This document shows, piece by piece, positions 1 to 10,884 of a DNA stretch of 64,000 nt; the stretch's first letter is position 1; each line of letters begins with the position of its first letter. The notes beneath the pieces were generated by a model, which did no database searches, was not told the origin of the DNA, and worked only from the letters and a program-made list of their open reading frames with translations. A program made the translations under genes and the position numbers. The stretch spans positions 682,001 to 746,000 of the forward strand of contig CAVSIE010000002.1 of the NCBI GenBank assembly GCA_963728045.1, written 5' to 3'. This DNA comes from VRUE01 sp963728045 (GTDB lineage Bacteria; Actinomycetota; Thermoleophilia; Solirubrobacterales; 70-9).

Positions 1-1155
1 ACCATCCAGCATTCGTTGGCCGCGGGGCACTCGACCCTAGCCGCGCTGCCCCTCCCCGCGCCCGCCGCCGGCAGTCGAGTCGTCGTCACCGTGCCGTCCG
101 CCTTGATCCGAGCGACGGTCGCCTTGCTGTTGGCGCTGCGCCGGTCGGCGAATGGCACCACAGTGGTCAGCGCTTCCGTCGTGTCCGGGATCGCCGCCAC
201 GTCGCCGAAGCGGTCCGTCGACCCGAATTCGGCTCCTTTCAGGACCAGTTGCTCGAACTCGTCGCCGACCAGCCGCGCCGCCAACGGCGGTCGCGCCACC
301 GCGCCACCCTGGGGGGCGCTCGGGCCGGAAGCGGCGCCACCGCCTACTGCCCAGAGCTCTTCTTTCTCGCTATCGAGCGCCAGCAGCTCGCTGCCATCGG
401 CAGGGGATGGCAGGAACGGATCGTTGGCGAAGGCGCCGCCGGCGATCGTGTGCAGCAAATGCGGCGCCGACTCCGGCTCGGCCAGCGCGACGGGGTCGGT
501 GCGGTTCTCCGGCGAGCGACCGACCAGGACGCTCTCGTAGAGCGCTCCCTGGTGGAACTGCATGTCGCTCACCCCCCGACCCTGCGGGCCGTAGACGGTC
601 CGCAAGTCGGCTCCATCCCAGTGCAAGTGGAAGGCGCCGATCCGCTCGCCGAGCGCATCCTGAGAGCCGACGCCTCCGAACCAGCAGTCGCTGGAGCCGT
701 TGCAGGTGGCGGACATCATCTGGCGGAAGGGATCGGCGGCGTCGATGCGGGTGCTCCAGGAGCCGACCACCTGGCCGTCGAGGAAGCGGCAGAGCGCCAG
801 CCCCGAGCCGCGCCGCGGCAGGCTCGGCTCGCTCACCACCCAGAACTCGCGCGGTCCGGCCCAGGCGATCCGCGCCGTGTCGCCGGGCCCACCACACACC
901 GTGGCCAGCTGGCGCCATCCCTGGCCGTCCCAGCTCCAGATGCCGCGCGGGATCGTCGCGTTGCCCTCGATCGTCAGCAGGCCGCGGTTGGGTTTCCAGA
1001 ACTCGAGGTCTCCCGGCGCTCCCAGCGGAACCTTGAACGGCGCCCCCGCCGGCGGGGGCGGCTGCTCCAGTCGCCAGATCGGGTCGGCGGCAGGAGCGTG
1101 GACCGGGACCAGCAGGATGGCCACGACGACGAGAGCCGTCAGCGCCGCTGCCGCC

Positions 1156-1166
<11 letters not shown>
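1..1166 (-). CDS. Secreted beta-propeller-like protein, C-terminus cut by window start
   Basis: An open minus-strand frame runs from a GTG at 1166 off the window start (at least 388 residues). The N-terminus is a signal peptide (hydrophobic stretch LTALVVVAILLVPVHAPAA). The rest is rich in W/G/D with recurring blade-like pieces such as IWSWDGQGWRQLA and FHLHWDGADLRTVYGP and has several Cys (VCGG, CNGSSDCWFGG, VECPAANECW), resembling exported WD/kelch-like propellers. The GTG overlaps the ftsH stop by 11 nt and has an AGGGGG Shine-Dalgarno inside ftsH, so it is probably translationally coupled to ftsH. No catalytic motif is visible. That it is exported is clear; the function is unknown. Because it sits directly behind ftsH it could be an envelope quality-control partner, but that is inference only. 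Confidence 0.8.
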
Positions 1167-3234
<2,068 letters not shown>

Positions 3235-3280
3235 CTGCCCCTTCCAATCGAGTGTTGCTTTGGCGCCCTATCACCGGCGC

Positions 3281-3311
3281 GGCGCCCGGGCTCGCAAGAG
3301 CCCCGGGCGCC
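3281..3311 (-). terminator. GC-rich hairpin after the PstS-like gene
   Basis: Perfect 10-bp arms GGCGCCCGGG (3281-3290) and CCCGGGCGCC (3302-3311), with an inner CTC/GAG stem closing a GCAA tetraloop on the plus strand. It lies between the PstS-like gene and ftsH, both on minus, so a terminator or processing hairpin is plausible. There is no T-tract on either side, so intrinsic termination is not assured. Confidence 0.45.
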
Positions 3312-3336
3312 GTGTACACCGGCTGCGTCCTTCGAA

Positions 3337-5280
3337 CTAGTTGCGTTTTGCGGGTTTTTTCAACTTCAGCACCAGGGTGCTGGTCGACTCGTTCGCATCG
3401 CCGCCGGTCGGAGTGAAGGTGAGCGCCAGTTTCACCGGCAGGCTGCCTTTTTTGCGCAGCGCTTTCATCGCCGCGCCACTTGGCCGCAGTGGCACGTTGA
3501 AGGTGCCCTGCTGGCCGGCGTTCAGAACAGCCCGAGCGACGTTGATGGTTTTTTTGCCGTTTTTCGCCGTCGCGATCAGCTCGAGCTTGCCCGCGCCCGG
3601 AAGTTTGACCGAGAGGGTCGCACCGCCGGTTTTGGACGAGATCGACTTGCGCAGCAGCGAGAACTCGTTGCTCGGCTTGCCGGGCGGCGGAGGCGGCGTC
3701 GTCCCTCCGTCTTTTTTGCCGTCGTCGTCTTCGTTTTCTTCTCCACCGCCACCACCGACACCCTTGTCCCAGTCAACCGAGGCAATTCCCGTCTCCGCGA
3801 GGTTCAGAATCTCTGCCGGGAGCGGCGAATAGTCTTTGTCGAATAGCGCCGACTGAGCGGGGACGCTGAGGATGTTTTCCCAGTAGTCCTTGACCGTGCG
3901 AGCCTTCGTCTCCTCAGCCGGAGTGCTTTTCCACACGTCCGCGTTGTCGTCGAACACCAACCCGTAGGTAAGGGTGCACACCGCATAGGCGCCGGGCGAG
4001 TTGACGCCGCTGACTTTCGACCAATCCTGGAGTGTGGTCGGCAACCCTCCTCCCGCTTTGTTGACGAACTGGGCCGCTTGGCAGTTGGAGCCAGGAGTCC
4101 CATCCGTGCGGAACCCTTTCGCGTCTGCGGTGGCCTCCTGGAAGGCGCCAGCCCCGGGACCGCTCGGGATCTGGGTCCAGTAGATGTCGTTATCGAACGG
4201 GTCGTCGGCTTTTGTGCGCGGTTTGATCGCCAGGCTCTGGGCCACGTTGTTGCGCGCGGTCGAGATGTCCGAGTACCCGACCGAACCATCGGTCGCGATC
4301 AGCTTGTCGACGATTCCTTGGTTGCCGTTGAAGCAGGAGCTCGTCAGCTGATCTGGGCCAGGATTGGTTGCTTCTGTGCTGTCGGCGCCCGGACCGAGCG
4401 GAAAGACTCCGGCTACTTTCGGGCAGTCTTCGCGCGCTCCGAATGTGGCACCTGGCCACTCTCTGGTTTTTTTAGGTTCCGTGGCCGCGAACGTGCTGAG
4501 CCAGCCACGAGCTTCATTGATCGTTCCTAGATTGTCCTTGAAGGCGAAGCTGGTGCCAGAGTCATCGAAACGGACGATCCGGATAATCGGTTTGCTGCAA
4601 TCCGCGTCGGTATTCAGCTCCGGGAACACCTCGACCCAGTTGTCATGGGTCGCTTCCTTGGCCCAAATCTTCTCGAACTCTTCCTTCGTAAAGCGCACCC
4701 GCACGAGACCGAGTGGAAATGGCGTCCCCCCGCCCGACATTTCCTCCGCCGTGCGGGAGGCCGAGTCCAGCAGGCCAACATCACAAGCATCGGGGAAATT
4801 GACCAGCGGTGCGACGGCTCCGACGGCCGCCGGGACAACGTGGATTTTGCCATCGTTGCTGGGATCGGAGTCAACGAAGTTTTTCCCTTCTTTGACTTCG
4901 ACGCCGCTATTCATTTCGTTGATCTCGCTTGGAACCGGCGGCTCATCAGTCATCCCGAACCGAGGGGCGCCATCGCGGACCTTCACCGACTGGCGGCCCG
5001 CGCCGCTGCCGGACGCTTCATAGGTGACGTTGATTTTGCCTGCGCCCGGCGTCCCCACGCAGTAGACAAGCTTGAACTTGTCGTTGAAGACTTTGTGCGC
5101 GTCGCGGGCGAACGAGGCGCCGCGACCGATGATGTTTTCGCCTGCGCATTTGCCTGTCGTAAATGCGGCGTTCGCCTGCGAAGCCAGGCCAACGGCCGCA
5201 AGCGCCGTCAAGACCAGGGCAAGAGCCCCCGCCAGGACAGCGCTCGAAGCCCAACGAGGGGCGCCGAGAGTACGGCTCAT
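3337..5280 (-). CDS. Secreted PstS-like substrate-binding protein
   Basis: Exported protein of about 647 residues. Signal peptide ends at ANA (AVGLASQANA|AFTTG). The mature N-terminal two thirds resemble phosphate-type periplasmic binding proteins: GRGASFA, TYEASGSGAGR (the oxyanion-binding Ser/Gly loop in PstS), GMTDEPP, and VRFDDSGTSFAF. Next comes a low-complexity acidic/Pro linker (GGGGGEENEDDDGKK, TTPPPPPGKP), then a Lys-rich C-terminal domain with LKKPAKRN at the end, probably wall-interacting. An in-frame ATG lies 18 nt upstream (5298), but AAAGGA is well placed for the ATG at 5280, which I chose. No pst transporter genes are adjacent, so it may be a free-standing phosphate or other oxyanion scavenger. 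The substrate is inferred from the family only. Confidence 0.8.
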   Translation of the reverse strand: MSRTLGAPRWASSAVLAGALALVLTALAAVGLASQANAAFTTGKCAGENIIGRGASFARDAHKVFNDKFKLVYCVGTPGAGKINVTYEASGSGAGRQSVKVRDGAPRFGMTDEPPVPSEINEMNSGVEVKEGKNFVDSDPSNDGKIHVVPAAVGAVAPLVNFPDACDVGLLDSASRTAEEMSGGGTPFPLGLVRVRFTKEEFEKIWAKEATHDNWVEVFPELNTDADCSKPIIRIVRFDDSGTSFAFKDNLGTINEARGWLSTFAATEPKKTREWPGATFGAREDCPKVAGVFPLGPGADSTEATNPGPDQLTSSCFNGNQGIVDKLIATDGSVGYSDISTARNNVAQSLAIKPRTKADDPFDNDIYWTQIPSGPGAGAFQEATADAKGFRTDGTPGSNCQAAQFVNKAGGGLPTTLQDWSKVSGVNSPGAYAVCTLTYGLVFDDNADVWKSTPAEETKARTVKDYWENILSVPAQSALFDKDYSPLPAEILNLAETGIASVDWDKGVGGGGGEENEDDDGKKDGGTTPPPPPGKPSNEFSLLRKSISSKTGGATLSVKLPGAGKLELIATAKNGKKTINVARAVLNAGQQGTFNVPLRPSGAAMKALRKKGSLPVKLALTFTPTGGDANESTSTLVLKLKKPAKRN

Positions 5281-5319
5281 GGGAGTTATTCCTTTCATCG
5301 ACTTAACGATTGCGGCGCC

Positions 5320-5348
5320 AGATTTGTGGGCGAAAATAGCTCTGTCAA
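5320..5348 (-). promoter_or_regulatory. Possible sigma70-type promoter of the PstS-like gene
   Basis: A consensus -35 TTGACA (5343-5348, minus strand) lies about 65 nt upstream of the start at 5280. With a 17-nt spacer the -10 would be AAATCT, a weak match. The 136-nt gap between the two minus-strand genes is A/T-richer than its surroundings. Confidence 0.35.
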
Positions 5349-5434
5349 GCGCTTCACAGGACTTCTACGAATGCGTTACATGCCGTTATCAAGTGCGCCA
5401 CCAGATCGTCACCACTTGGTAACTGACAGTTCAC

Positions 5435-7504
5435 TCAGTGGGAGCTGCGACTACCTCGCTGATCTCGATTCGGGTGCTTGGGAAGGCGCTCGCGGAAAGC
5501 GACCCCGACCGACGCGCTCGCGCGGCGGCCTCCGCGCGAAGCGACGTAGCTGACCACCACCCTGCCGAGGACCGACTTCCGCTCCCGCAACTCAGCCCGG
5601 TAGCGATCGACTGGCTTCAACAGGATCCGGACAACGCTGCGAGCACTGCCAAGGGCGCGACTCGTCTCGCTGGCGAGAGTGCGAGGCTTGCGTGGCTCGC
5701 CGACTCGCGCCCGCGCCACCGCCTTGACGCCACCGGCGGCGGGGACCGATACGAGCAGCAGAACCTCACCCCCGAGCCGAGATCTCGCTCTAACGCCGAT
5801 CTCGGGGCCTCCCCGATCGAACTCGATCGTCGCACCGGGGCCACCGCTTCCAGAGCCTTGGTCCGGCGGGCCGCCTTCAGGTTCGGGCTGCAGGGTCGCT
5901 ACGAAGGCGTCAGAGCGCTGGTTGGCGTCGCCGAAGAAGAGGTTGCTGGCGAACGAGGAGAAGGCGATGCGCTCGCCATCCGCTGAGATCGTCGGGCCGT
6001 CGAGCACTGAGGCATTGATGTCGCCGCCGGAGACCGAATGGGTTACCCGCTCCAGTGTTCGGTCTTGGAGGTCGACTACGTACAGCTCCCGCGGACCGGG
6101 CGCCGGTCGTGGCTCGCCCAGCAACTGGAGCGCTGTGAGGGCGAAGCGAGTGCGAACGGTGGTGACCGCCAGGTACCGCCCCCCTGCTGACATCGCGATG
6201 CTGCTCAGCGGCGGCCCCGTATCGGTCTGGTTGCCCACCGTCTCGCGCGTCAGCTCGACGGTCGCGTCCTTGCGGGTAGGGCCGGGGGTCATCTCGGTCA
6301 CGTAGAGATCGAGCCCTGGGCCGGTGTTGGGGTTGGGGCGTGGCCCCTCCCCGGTGAGAAAGGCCACGGTGTAGCCGTCGCCGCTCATTGCCGGCAGCTG
6401 GGAGCTGATGTCGGCTCGGGCCGACTCCTGGCTAGTCAAGGGGCCGAAGCAGGGGCCCGTCCCGGTCTGGGAGAAGAAGGTGATCTCGTCCATCGGGCAG
6501 GCGGGGTCGTCGGGATCGGCGATTCCGGTCACACGCCGAGTCGGAGCCGTGGGGCCGTCGGCCACCCGCCGCCAGAGGTAATAGAGCACATTCGAAACCG
6601 GGTTCTCCCCGCCGAGGAAGCGGGTTTGGGCAGGGGCGTTTTCGCCCGTCCATGCCACGGCCGTGCCATCGGCGCTGATCGTGGCGCCCACCGCTCCGCC
6701 GGCGGGCTGTTCGGTCATCAGACCGCTTCCCTGATCGCGCAGGGCCGACACCAGGGTCGTTGTGTTTGCCTCACGGTCGCGAAGCAGGACCTGGCCGGCC
6801 GGAACGTCGACCGAGTCGCTCGCCGGCAGGTCGGTGGTGACTTCGGTGCGAAACACCACCTTCTGGCCGTCGGCGCTGATCGCGACTCCGCCGGAGACCT
6901 CCGCTCCTGGTTCGCTGCCGGGAAACGGGAACGAAGGCACTCCGTAGCTCGCGGCCGTATCGCCACCGTCGCGGGCAGAGACGAGCTCGAAGGCGCCGGG
7001 AGCGCCAACCGGGATCGCCATATCGCGCACATAGACGTCAGCGTTGTCGTTGACGTCGGCTGGAAGGAGGGGCTCGGCGGTAGCGAAAGCTATGAAGCGG
7101 CCATCGGCGCTGATCGAGGGATTGGAGGCGCCACGACGGAGAAAGTCGTTGCTTGCTTCGTCGAACAGGTCCCCGTCGGCGACCTTTTCCAACGCATCGG
7201 TCTGCAGATCGAAGCGGAAGACCCCCCCGGCGCGGTACTGGCCTAGCGGGTCGGGATCGTCGTCAGCGAAGAAGTTGCGAGCCCGAGTCTGAATCGCGAC
7301 GTAGCGCCCGTCGGCGGAGATCGCCGCGAACACCGTCGAGTCGTCGCCCTGCTCGAGTCGCTCGTAGTCGGCCGAGACGAGATCGGCCCCGCCTTCGCCG
7401 CTGGTCCCGTTGCCGTAGACGGCTGCTGCGCTCGCTGGGAACGACAGCGCGGCGAGCACGATCACTGCCAGGATCAGCGTAGAGCTCCGGGTCAAGCAGC
7501 TCAC
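5435..7504 (-). CDS. Secreted TolB-like (PD40) beta-propeller protein
   Basis: 689 residues with an N-terminal signal peptide ending near ASAAA. At least seven PD40/TolB-like blade motifs can be read: ISADGRYVAIQT, ISADGRFIAFAT, ISADGQKVVFRT, ISADGTAVAWTG, MSGDGYTVAFLT, MSAGGRYLAVTT and ISADGERIAFSS. That matches a complete seven-bladed propeller. The C-terminal ~130 residues form a separate basic, beta-rich domain with no recognised motif. The start is the GTG at 7504; it overlaps the TGA of the upstream gene (GTGA, 4 nt), so the two are one operon. It lacks the Tol-Pal context of Gram-negative TolB, so it is a surface propeller of unknown ligand. Confidence 0.82.
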   Translation of the reverse strand: MSCLTRSSTLILAVIVLAALSFPASAAAVYGNGTSGEGGADLVSADYERLEQGDDSTVFAAISADGRYVAIQTRARNFFADDDPDPLGQYRAGGVFRFDLQTDALEKVADGDLFDEASNDFLRRGASNPSISADGRFIAFATAEPLLPADVNDNADVYVRDMAIPVGAPGAFELVSARDGGDTAASYGVPSFPFPGSEPGAEVSGGVAISADGQKVVFRTEVTTDLPASDSVDVPAGQVLLRDREANTTTLVSALRDQGSGLMTEQPAGGAVGATISADGTAVAWTGENAPAQTRFLGGENPVSNVLYYLWRRVADGPTAPTRRVTGIADPDDPACPMDEITFFSQTGTGPCFGPLTSQESARADISSQLPAMSGDGYTVAFLTGEGPRPNPNTGPGLDLYVTEMTPGPTRKDATVELTRETVGNQTDTGPPLSSIAMSAGGRYLAVTTVRTRFALTALQLLGEPRPAPGPRELYVVDLQDRTLERVTHSVSGGDINASVLDGPTISADGERIAFSSFASNLFFGDANQRSDAFVATLQPEPEGGPPDQGSGSGGPGATIEFDRGGPEIGVRARSRLGGEVLLLVSVPAAGGVKAVARARVGEPRKPRTLASETSRALGSARSVVRILLKPVDRYRAELRERKSVLGRVVVSYVASRGGRRASASVGVAFRERLPKHPNRDQRGSRSSH

Positions 7505-9486
7505 CCGATCCTCACGCCCCGCTTTAGGACGGTCACGTTGCCGGCCCTGTCGCGGGCGCGTACCTTCAGTAGGAAGCGACCGCGACCCGAATACATGTGA
7601 CGAACGCGCACCACCGGCGACCTCTTCCGCTTTCCTTTCTTTCCGCCCTTGCGGACGAAGGCAGAGGCGCCCGCCTGCCGATCCCCGAACGACACCTTCA
7701 CCGAGCGACGGCGCAGGCCCGAGCCGGCGCTGCGGGGACCGTCGGAGACGGCGACGATCAGCGTGCGGCCGTGCCGCCGCAACCGAACTCGCGGCCCGTT
7801 GCGGTCGACGAGGAGGCTGCCGGCGCGGCTGCCGGTCTCCTGGCCGGCCTCGTCGGTGGCGAAGATCTGGATCCGGTGCCGGCCGTCTTCGACCTGGTCG
7901 CGGGAGAGCAGAGCCCTTAGGCGGCGCAGGTTCTCGATCACAGGCTCGTCGTCGACACTGACCGAGTAGCGGACGCCGCCGATCGCGTTCAGCGTGCGGT
8001 CCCAGGCGATCGGGATCCGGCCTTTGCGCTGCCAGCCGCTCGGCAGCAGGACGAGGAACGGGTCAGGTGGGGCGTCGATCACCGCGGCGGCAATCTGGAC
8101 GTTGTCGCCGCTGCCCTGCGTCCAGGCGAGGATCGCGTCACCGAGGCCGGAGCCGCCCATCGCTACCTGCGCGACCCTGCCGCCGCGAGGAGCGCTCAGC
8201 TCGGTCGGCTCGACCACGCCATCGGCGCGGCGCTCCTGCACGGCGACGAGACCCACCGCGCCGCGCAGCTCGCGCCAGGCCGCTACCGCCGCCCCGGTCT
8301 CGGCCAGGTCGACCAGAGGCTCCCCCGCTTCCGAGCTCATGCCCTCGTCGAGGCGTTTGACCGGCTCGATGGAGGCATCGTCGCCGGCGGCCAGCAGCGT
8401 CGCGGGGCCGGAGCCGAAGCCGGCGACGAAGAGCCCGCGCGGGTCGACCGCGACGCTCGGCGTTCCGAGGTCGCCGCGCAAGCCTCCGTCGGCCAGCCGC
8501 GCCCCACCGAAGGCGCCCGCTTTTTCGGAGAAGACGTCGGGAAGCTCGTTGACGAAGGCACGCGTCCCGCCGAGCGTGCTCGCCTGGCCCGGCTGCTGGC
8601 GAAAGGCGATCGCGGCCTGCCCAAAGCCCGAGACGTCGAGCGAAAAGGCATCTGCGGCGCCTCGCAACGGCGCTCCCTCCCAGACGGAGGGGCTGACCTG
8701 GAGCTGGAGGCCGAAGCTGGCGCCGAAGAGGCGCCGAGCCCAGACCCTGTCGACGAACTCGTCATCGGGCTCCTGCCAGGCGACCACGCCCTGGCCCTGG
8801 ACGTCGATACCGACCTCCGACGCGTTCTCCCCGGAGGGGATCCGCACCGGCTGGGAGGCGTTGCGATCGAGCGGCGTGCCGATCACCGACCAGAGCCGGC
8901 CGTTGTAGCGGGCAACCCGCAGGTCGGCGCCGACGTAGCCGGGCGGATTGGAGGGACTGGTGTTGGTAACGACGCGATAGGCGAGGTAGGCCTGGCCGCC
9001 GCGGTTCATCGCCAAGTCTGGGTAGGTCGAGGTCGCCTCGCCGACGTTGAGGTCGACCGGCACCGGGGCCTGGAAACCGGTCGCGCCCGGGTCGAGCGTC
9101 GCCGAGAACATCCGGTCGCTTTCGACCCCGAACTCCTGCACCCAGGTGACCACTAGGCGACCGCCGTTGCCGGCTCCGATCCGAGCCCAGCTCGAGTCGA
9201 AGAACTGGCCCACGTCGACCCGCTGCGGCGATCCCCAGCCACCTTTGCCAAACCTCACCGCGTAGACGTGATTGCGTCCCTCGACTCGCTTCAGGTAAAC
9301 GATCCCGCCACTCCCGTCCTCCGCCATCGCCGCGTCGGCGACGTCGATCACGTCGGCGCTCGGCCCGTCGACCGGCCGCACGTCGGAAACCACGGCGTCG
9401 GCGGGGGCCGACCCAACGAACGGGGTGCATGCGAGCACCGCCACCGCGAGGCCGAGTGGCAGGCGCGGCGAGAGTCGATCGCGCAT
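7501..9486 (-). CDS. Large secreted protein with propeller-like body and Ig-like C-terminus
   Basis: 661 residues; signal peptide ending near APADA. The body has degenerate repeats of the type GQAYLAYRV, GQGVVAWQEP, GQAAIAFRQQP, GAAVAAWRE and GDAILAWTQG, which look like blades of a beta-propeller. The C-terminal ~170 residues resemble bacterial Ig-like/FN3 repeats (SVDDEPVIENL, IFATDEAGQETG, VRARDRAGNVTVLKRGV), including a basic loop GGKKGKRKR. The ATG at 9486 is chosen from the signal peptide. Its stop overlaps the next gene start by 4 nt. Function unknown; probably cell-surface recognition, together with the co-transcribed PD40 protein. Confidence 0.78.
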   Translation of the reverse strand: MRDRLSPRLPLGLAVAVLACTPFVGSAPADAVVSDVRPVDGPSADVIDVADAAMAEDGSGGIVYLKRVEGRNHVYAVRFGKGGWGSPQRVDVGQFFDSSWARIGAGNGGRLVVTWVQEFGVESDRMFSATLDPGATGFQAPVPVDLNVGEATSTYPDLAMNRGGQAYLAYRVVTNTSPSNPPGYVGADLRVARYNGRLWSVIGTPLDRNASQPVRIPSGENASEVGIDVQGQGVVAWQEPDDEFVDRVWARRLFGASFGLQLQVSPSVWEGAPLRGAADAFSLDVSGFGQAAIAFRQQPGQASTLGGTRAFVNELPDVFSEKAGAFGGARLADGGLRGDLGTPSVAVDPRGLFVAGFGSGPATLLAAGDDASIEPVKRLDEGMSSEAGEPLVDLAETGAAVAAWRELRGAVGLVAVQERRADGVVEPTELSAPRGGRVAQVAMGGSGLGDAILAWTQGSGDNVQIAAAVIDAPPDPFLVLLPSGWQRKGRIPIAWDRTLNAIGGVRYSVSVDDEPVIENLRRLRALLSRDQVEDGRHRIQIFATDEAGQETGSRAGSLLVDRNGPRVRLRRHGRTLIVAVSDGPRSAGSGLRRRSVKVSFGDRQAGASAFVRKGGKKGKRKRSPVVRVRHMYSGRGRFLLKVRARDRAGNVTVLKRGVRIG

Positions 9487-9556
9487 GGCCTCAGACGTTC
9501 CCGCCAGCGCGTGTCAAGGATGTAACTAGGGTGCTACCAGGTGGTTAAAGCCGCTT

Positions 9557-10390
9557 CTAGAGCGTCGACAGCGGCACGCCGATGATCTCGAGGCGCCGTT
9601 TCAGGCCCCCGATGGCGAAGTCCCGGATCTCCTCCGAGTTGGCGCCGAGCGCGTCCCAATCGGCGCCGTCGCGGTCCGGCGGAGTCAGGGACTCGGCGAC
9701 CGCCGGCAGCAGGTCGCGCAGCGTCTGGCGCACGACGTCGCCGAGCGCCGGGTCGTCCGCGACGGCCTGGCGCAGGTACCAGGTGCCGTAGCCGATGTGG
9801 CGCTGCTCGTCGTGGTGGATCTTCGAGTAGCCCTCGACGAAGCCCGACAGGAGCTTCTCGCGCTCGAGGTATTCGGTGACGAAGTTGAACGAGGTCAACC
9901 CCAGCGTTCCCTCGAGGATCTGGTGGTAGAGAGTGACGAAGCGAACCTTTGCTCCGGCGTCTTTGGGACTGGCGACGAGCTGCTCGTGGGCCTCGACCAG
10001 AGCCACATCGAAGATCGCGCGGAAAGCCGGCGAGATCTGCTCGCGGGCACGCTCGACGTGAGCGGCGATCGCGGCGGGGTCGGCGACGACCTCGTCCTGG
10101 AAGCGAGCGTAGAACTGCATGTGGCGGGCCTCATCGACCTGCTGGGTCGCCAGAAACGTCGCCTCCTCCTCGGTGCCGTAGGCGCCGACCAGACCCGAGA
10201 ACTTGGTCGTGATCCGCTCCTCGGCCACCATCAGCGAAGAGAGCACCCAGAAGATCAGACCGCGGTCCTCGCCACCGAGCCCTTGCCACTGCTCGCGGTC
10301 GGCCTCGAGATCGATCGCGAAAGGAGACCACTGCTGGTCCTCCCAGTGGCGGTAGAGCGTCTGCGGATCGAAGAGGTGAATCTCGCTCAC
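9557..10390 (-). CDS. R2-like (ferritin-superfamily) diiron/Mn-Fe protein in arsenic-type operon
   Basis: 277 residues from a GTG at 10390. All six carboxylate/His metal ligands of the ribonucleotide-reductase R2 / R2-like ligand-binding oxidase fold are present: E58 (AEERI), E87 and H90 (DEARH), E160 (ILEG), E195 and H198 (DEQRH). Tyr94 is four residues after H90, where class I R2 proteins carry the radical tyrosine. Tyr155 sits where R2lox proteins form their Val-Tyr crosslink. It therefore mixes R2 and R2lox hallmarks. The R2 C-terminal tail and any nrdA partner are absent, so a reductase role is unlikely; an oxidase or oxygenase role is inferred. The GTG overlaps the stop of the Cys-rich peptide gene by 4 nt, tying it to arsR. 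A longer start (10432) is possible but would overlap that gene. Confidence 0.82.
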   Translation of the reverse strand: MSEIHLFDPQTLYRHWEDQQWSPFAIDLEADREQWQGLGGEDRGLIFWVLSSLMVAEERITTKFSGLVGAYGTEEEATFLATQQVDEARHMQFYARFQDEVVADPAAIAAHVERAREQISPAFRAIFDVALVEAHEQLVASPKDAGAKVRFVTLYHQILEGTLGLTSFNFVTEYLEREKLLSGFVEGYSKIHHDEQRHIGYGTWYLRQAVADDPALGDVVRQTLRDLLPAVAESLTPPDRDGADWDALGANSEEIRDFAIGGLKRRLEIIGVPLSTL

Positions 10391-10521
10391 TGGTCCGAGC
10401 ACCCGCAGCCCGAGGATTCGGGGGCACAGCACTCCGCCTTGTCAGAAGGCGCACAGCAGTCAATCTGCTGGTCCGGCGGGCAGCAGGTCGAGGTTGTGGC
10501 GTCGCCGGTCGATTCGGTCAT
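10387..10521 (-). CDS. 44-residue Cys-rich peptide between arsR and the R2-like gene
   Basis: The ATG at 10521 overlaps the arsR TGA (ATGA) and its TGA overlaps the next GTG (GTGA), so it is embedded in an operon with 4-nt overlaps at both ends; this is strong support for a real gene despite its size. The product has eight Cys in the pattern CC-x7-CC-x7-CC-x6-C-x-C with Pro/Asp/Ser spacers (STCCPPDQQIDCCAPSD). No signal peptide or membrane segment. Vicinal Cys pairs suit As(III) or other soft-metal binding, as in ArsD metallochaperones or the Cys-rich ends of some ArsM proteins. That role is inferred from composition and context, not homology. Confidence 0.8.
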   Translation of the reverse strand: MTESTGDATTSTCCPPDQQIDCCAPSDKAECCAPESSGCGCSDQ

Positions 10522-10877
10522 CTCAGCCATTTCGAGAACTCCTCCAGGGAATCGGGAATCACGTAGTAGTAGGCCCAAAGCCCCTGGCGCTCGGAGGCGA
10601 CGATACCCGCATCGCGCAAGACCTTGAGATGGTGGGAAACGGTGGGCTGGGAGAGATCGAATAGGGGCACCAGCTCGCAGACGCAGACCTTGCCCGCGTG
10701 CTTTCGCAGCACGTCCACCAGCTGAAGGCGGATCGGATCGCCGAGCGCCTTGGCGATCATCGCCATCCGCTGCGCTTCCTCTCGCTGAACGTCGGGATAG
10801 ACGACCGGCTCACAGCAAGGCTCGCCAGCCGCGCGCTTCTGCTTGGGGGTCAACTTCAGGTCGGTGGCCATGACCAT
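10518..10877 (-). CDS. arsR: ArsR/SmtB-family metalloregulatory repressor
   Basis: 119 residues, winged helix-turn-helix. The recognition helix region reads LSQPTVSHHLKVLRDAGIV, followed by the wing (GLWAYYYV). The ELCVC-like metal site appears as KVCVCEL at about residues 63-69, and an N-terminal CCEP pair (residues 21-24) is an additional thiol site, typical of As(III)/Sb(III) sensors. Candidate starts are the ATGs at 10877 and 10871. It heads the minus-strand operon arsR - Cys-rich peptide - R2-like protein and is divergent from arsC, with a 53-nt A/T-rich spacer that holds two direct repeats, the likely operator. It should repress both directions until metalloid binds. Confidence 0.92.
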   Translation of the reverse strand: MVMATDLKLTPKQKRAAGEPCCEPVVYPDVQREEAQRMAMIAKALGDPIRLQLVDVLRKHAGKVCVCELVPLFDLSQPTVSHHLKVLRDAGIVASERQGLWAYYYVIPDSLEEFSKWLR

Positions 10878-10884
10878 ATAGAAG

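Noticed and set aside
9557..10390. Class I ribonucleotide reductase small subunit (nrdB)
   Set aside because: Metal ligands and a Tyr fit, but length, missing C-terminal tail, no nrdA and the ars context argue for another R2-like role.
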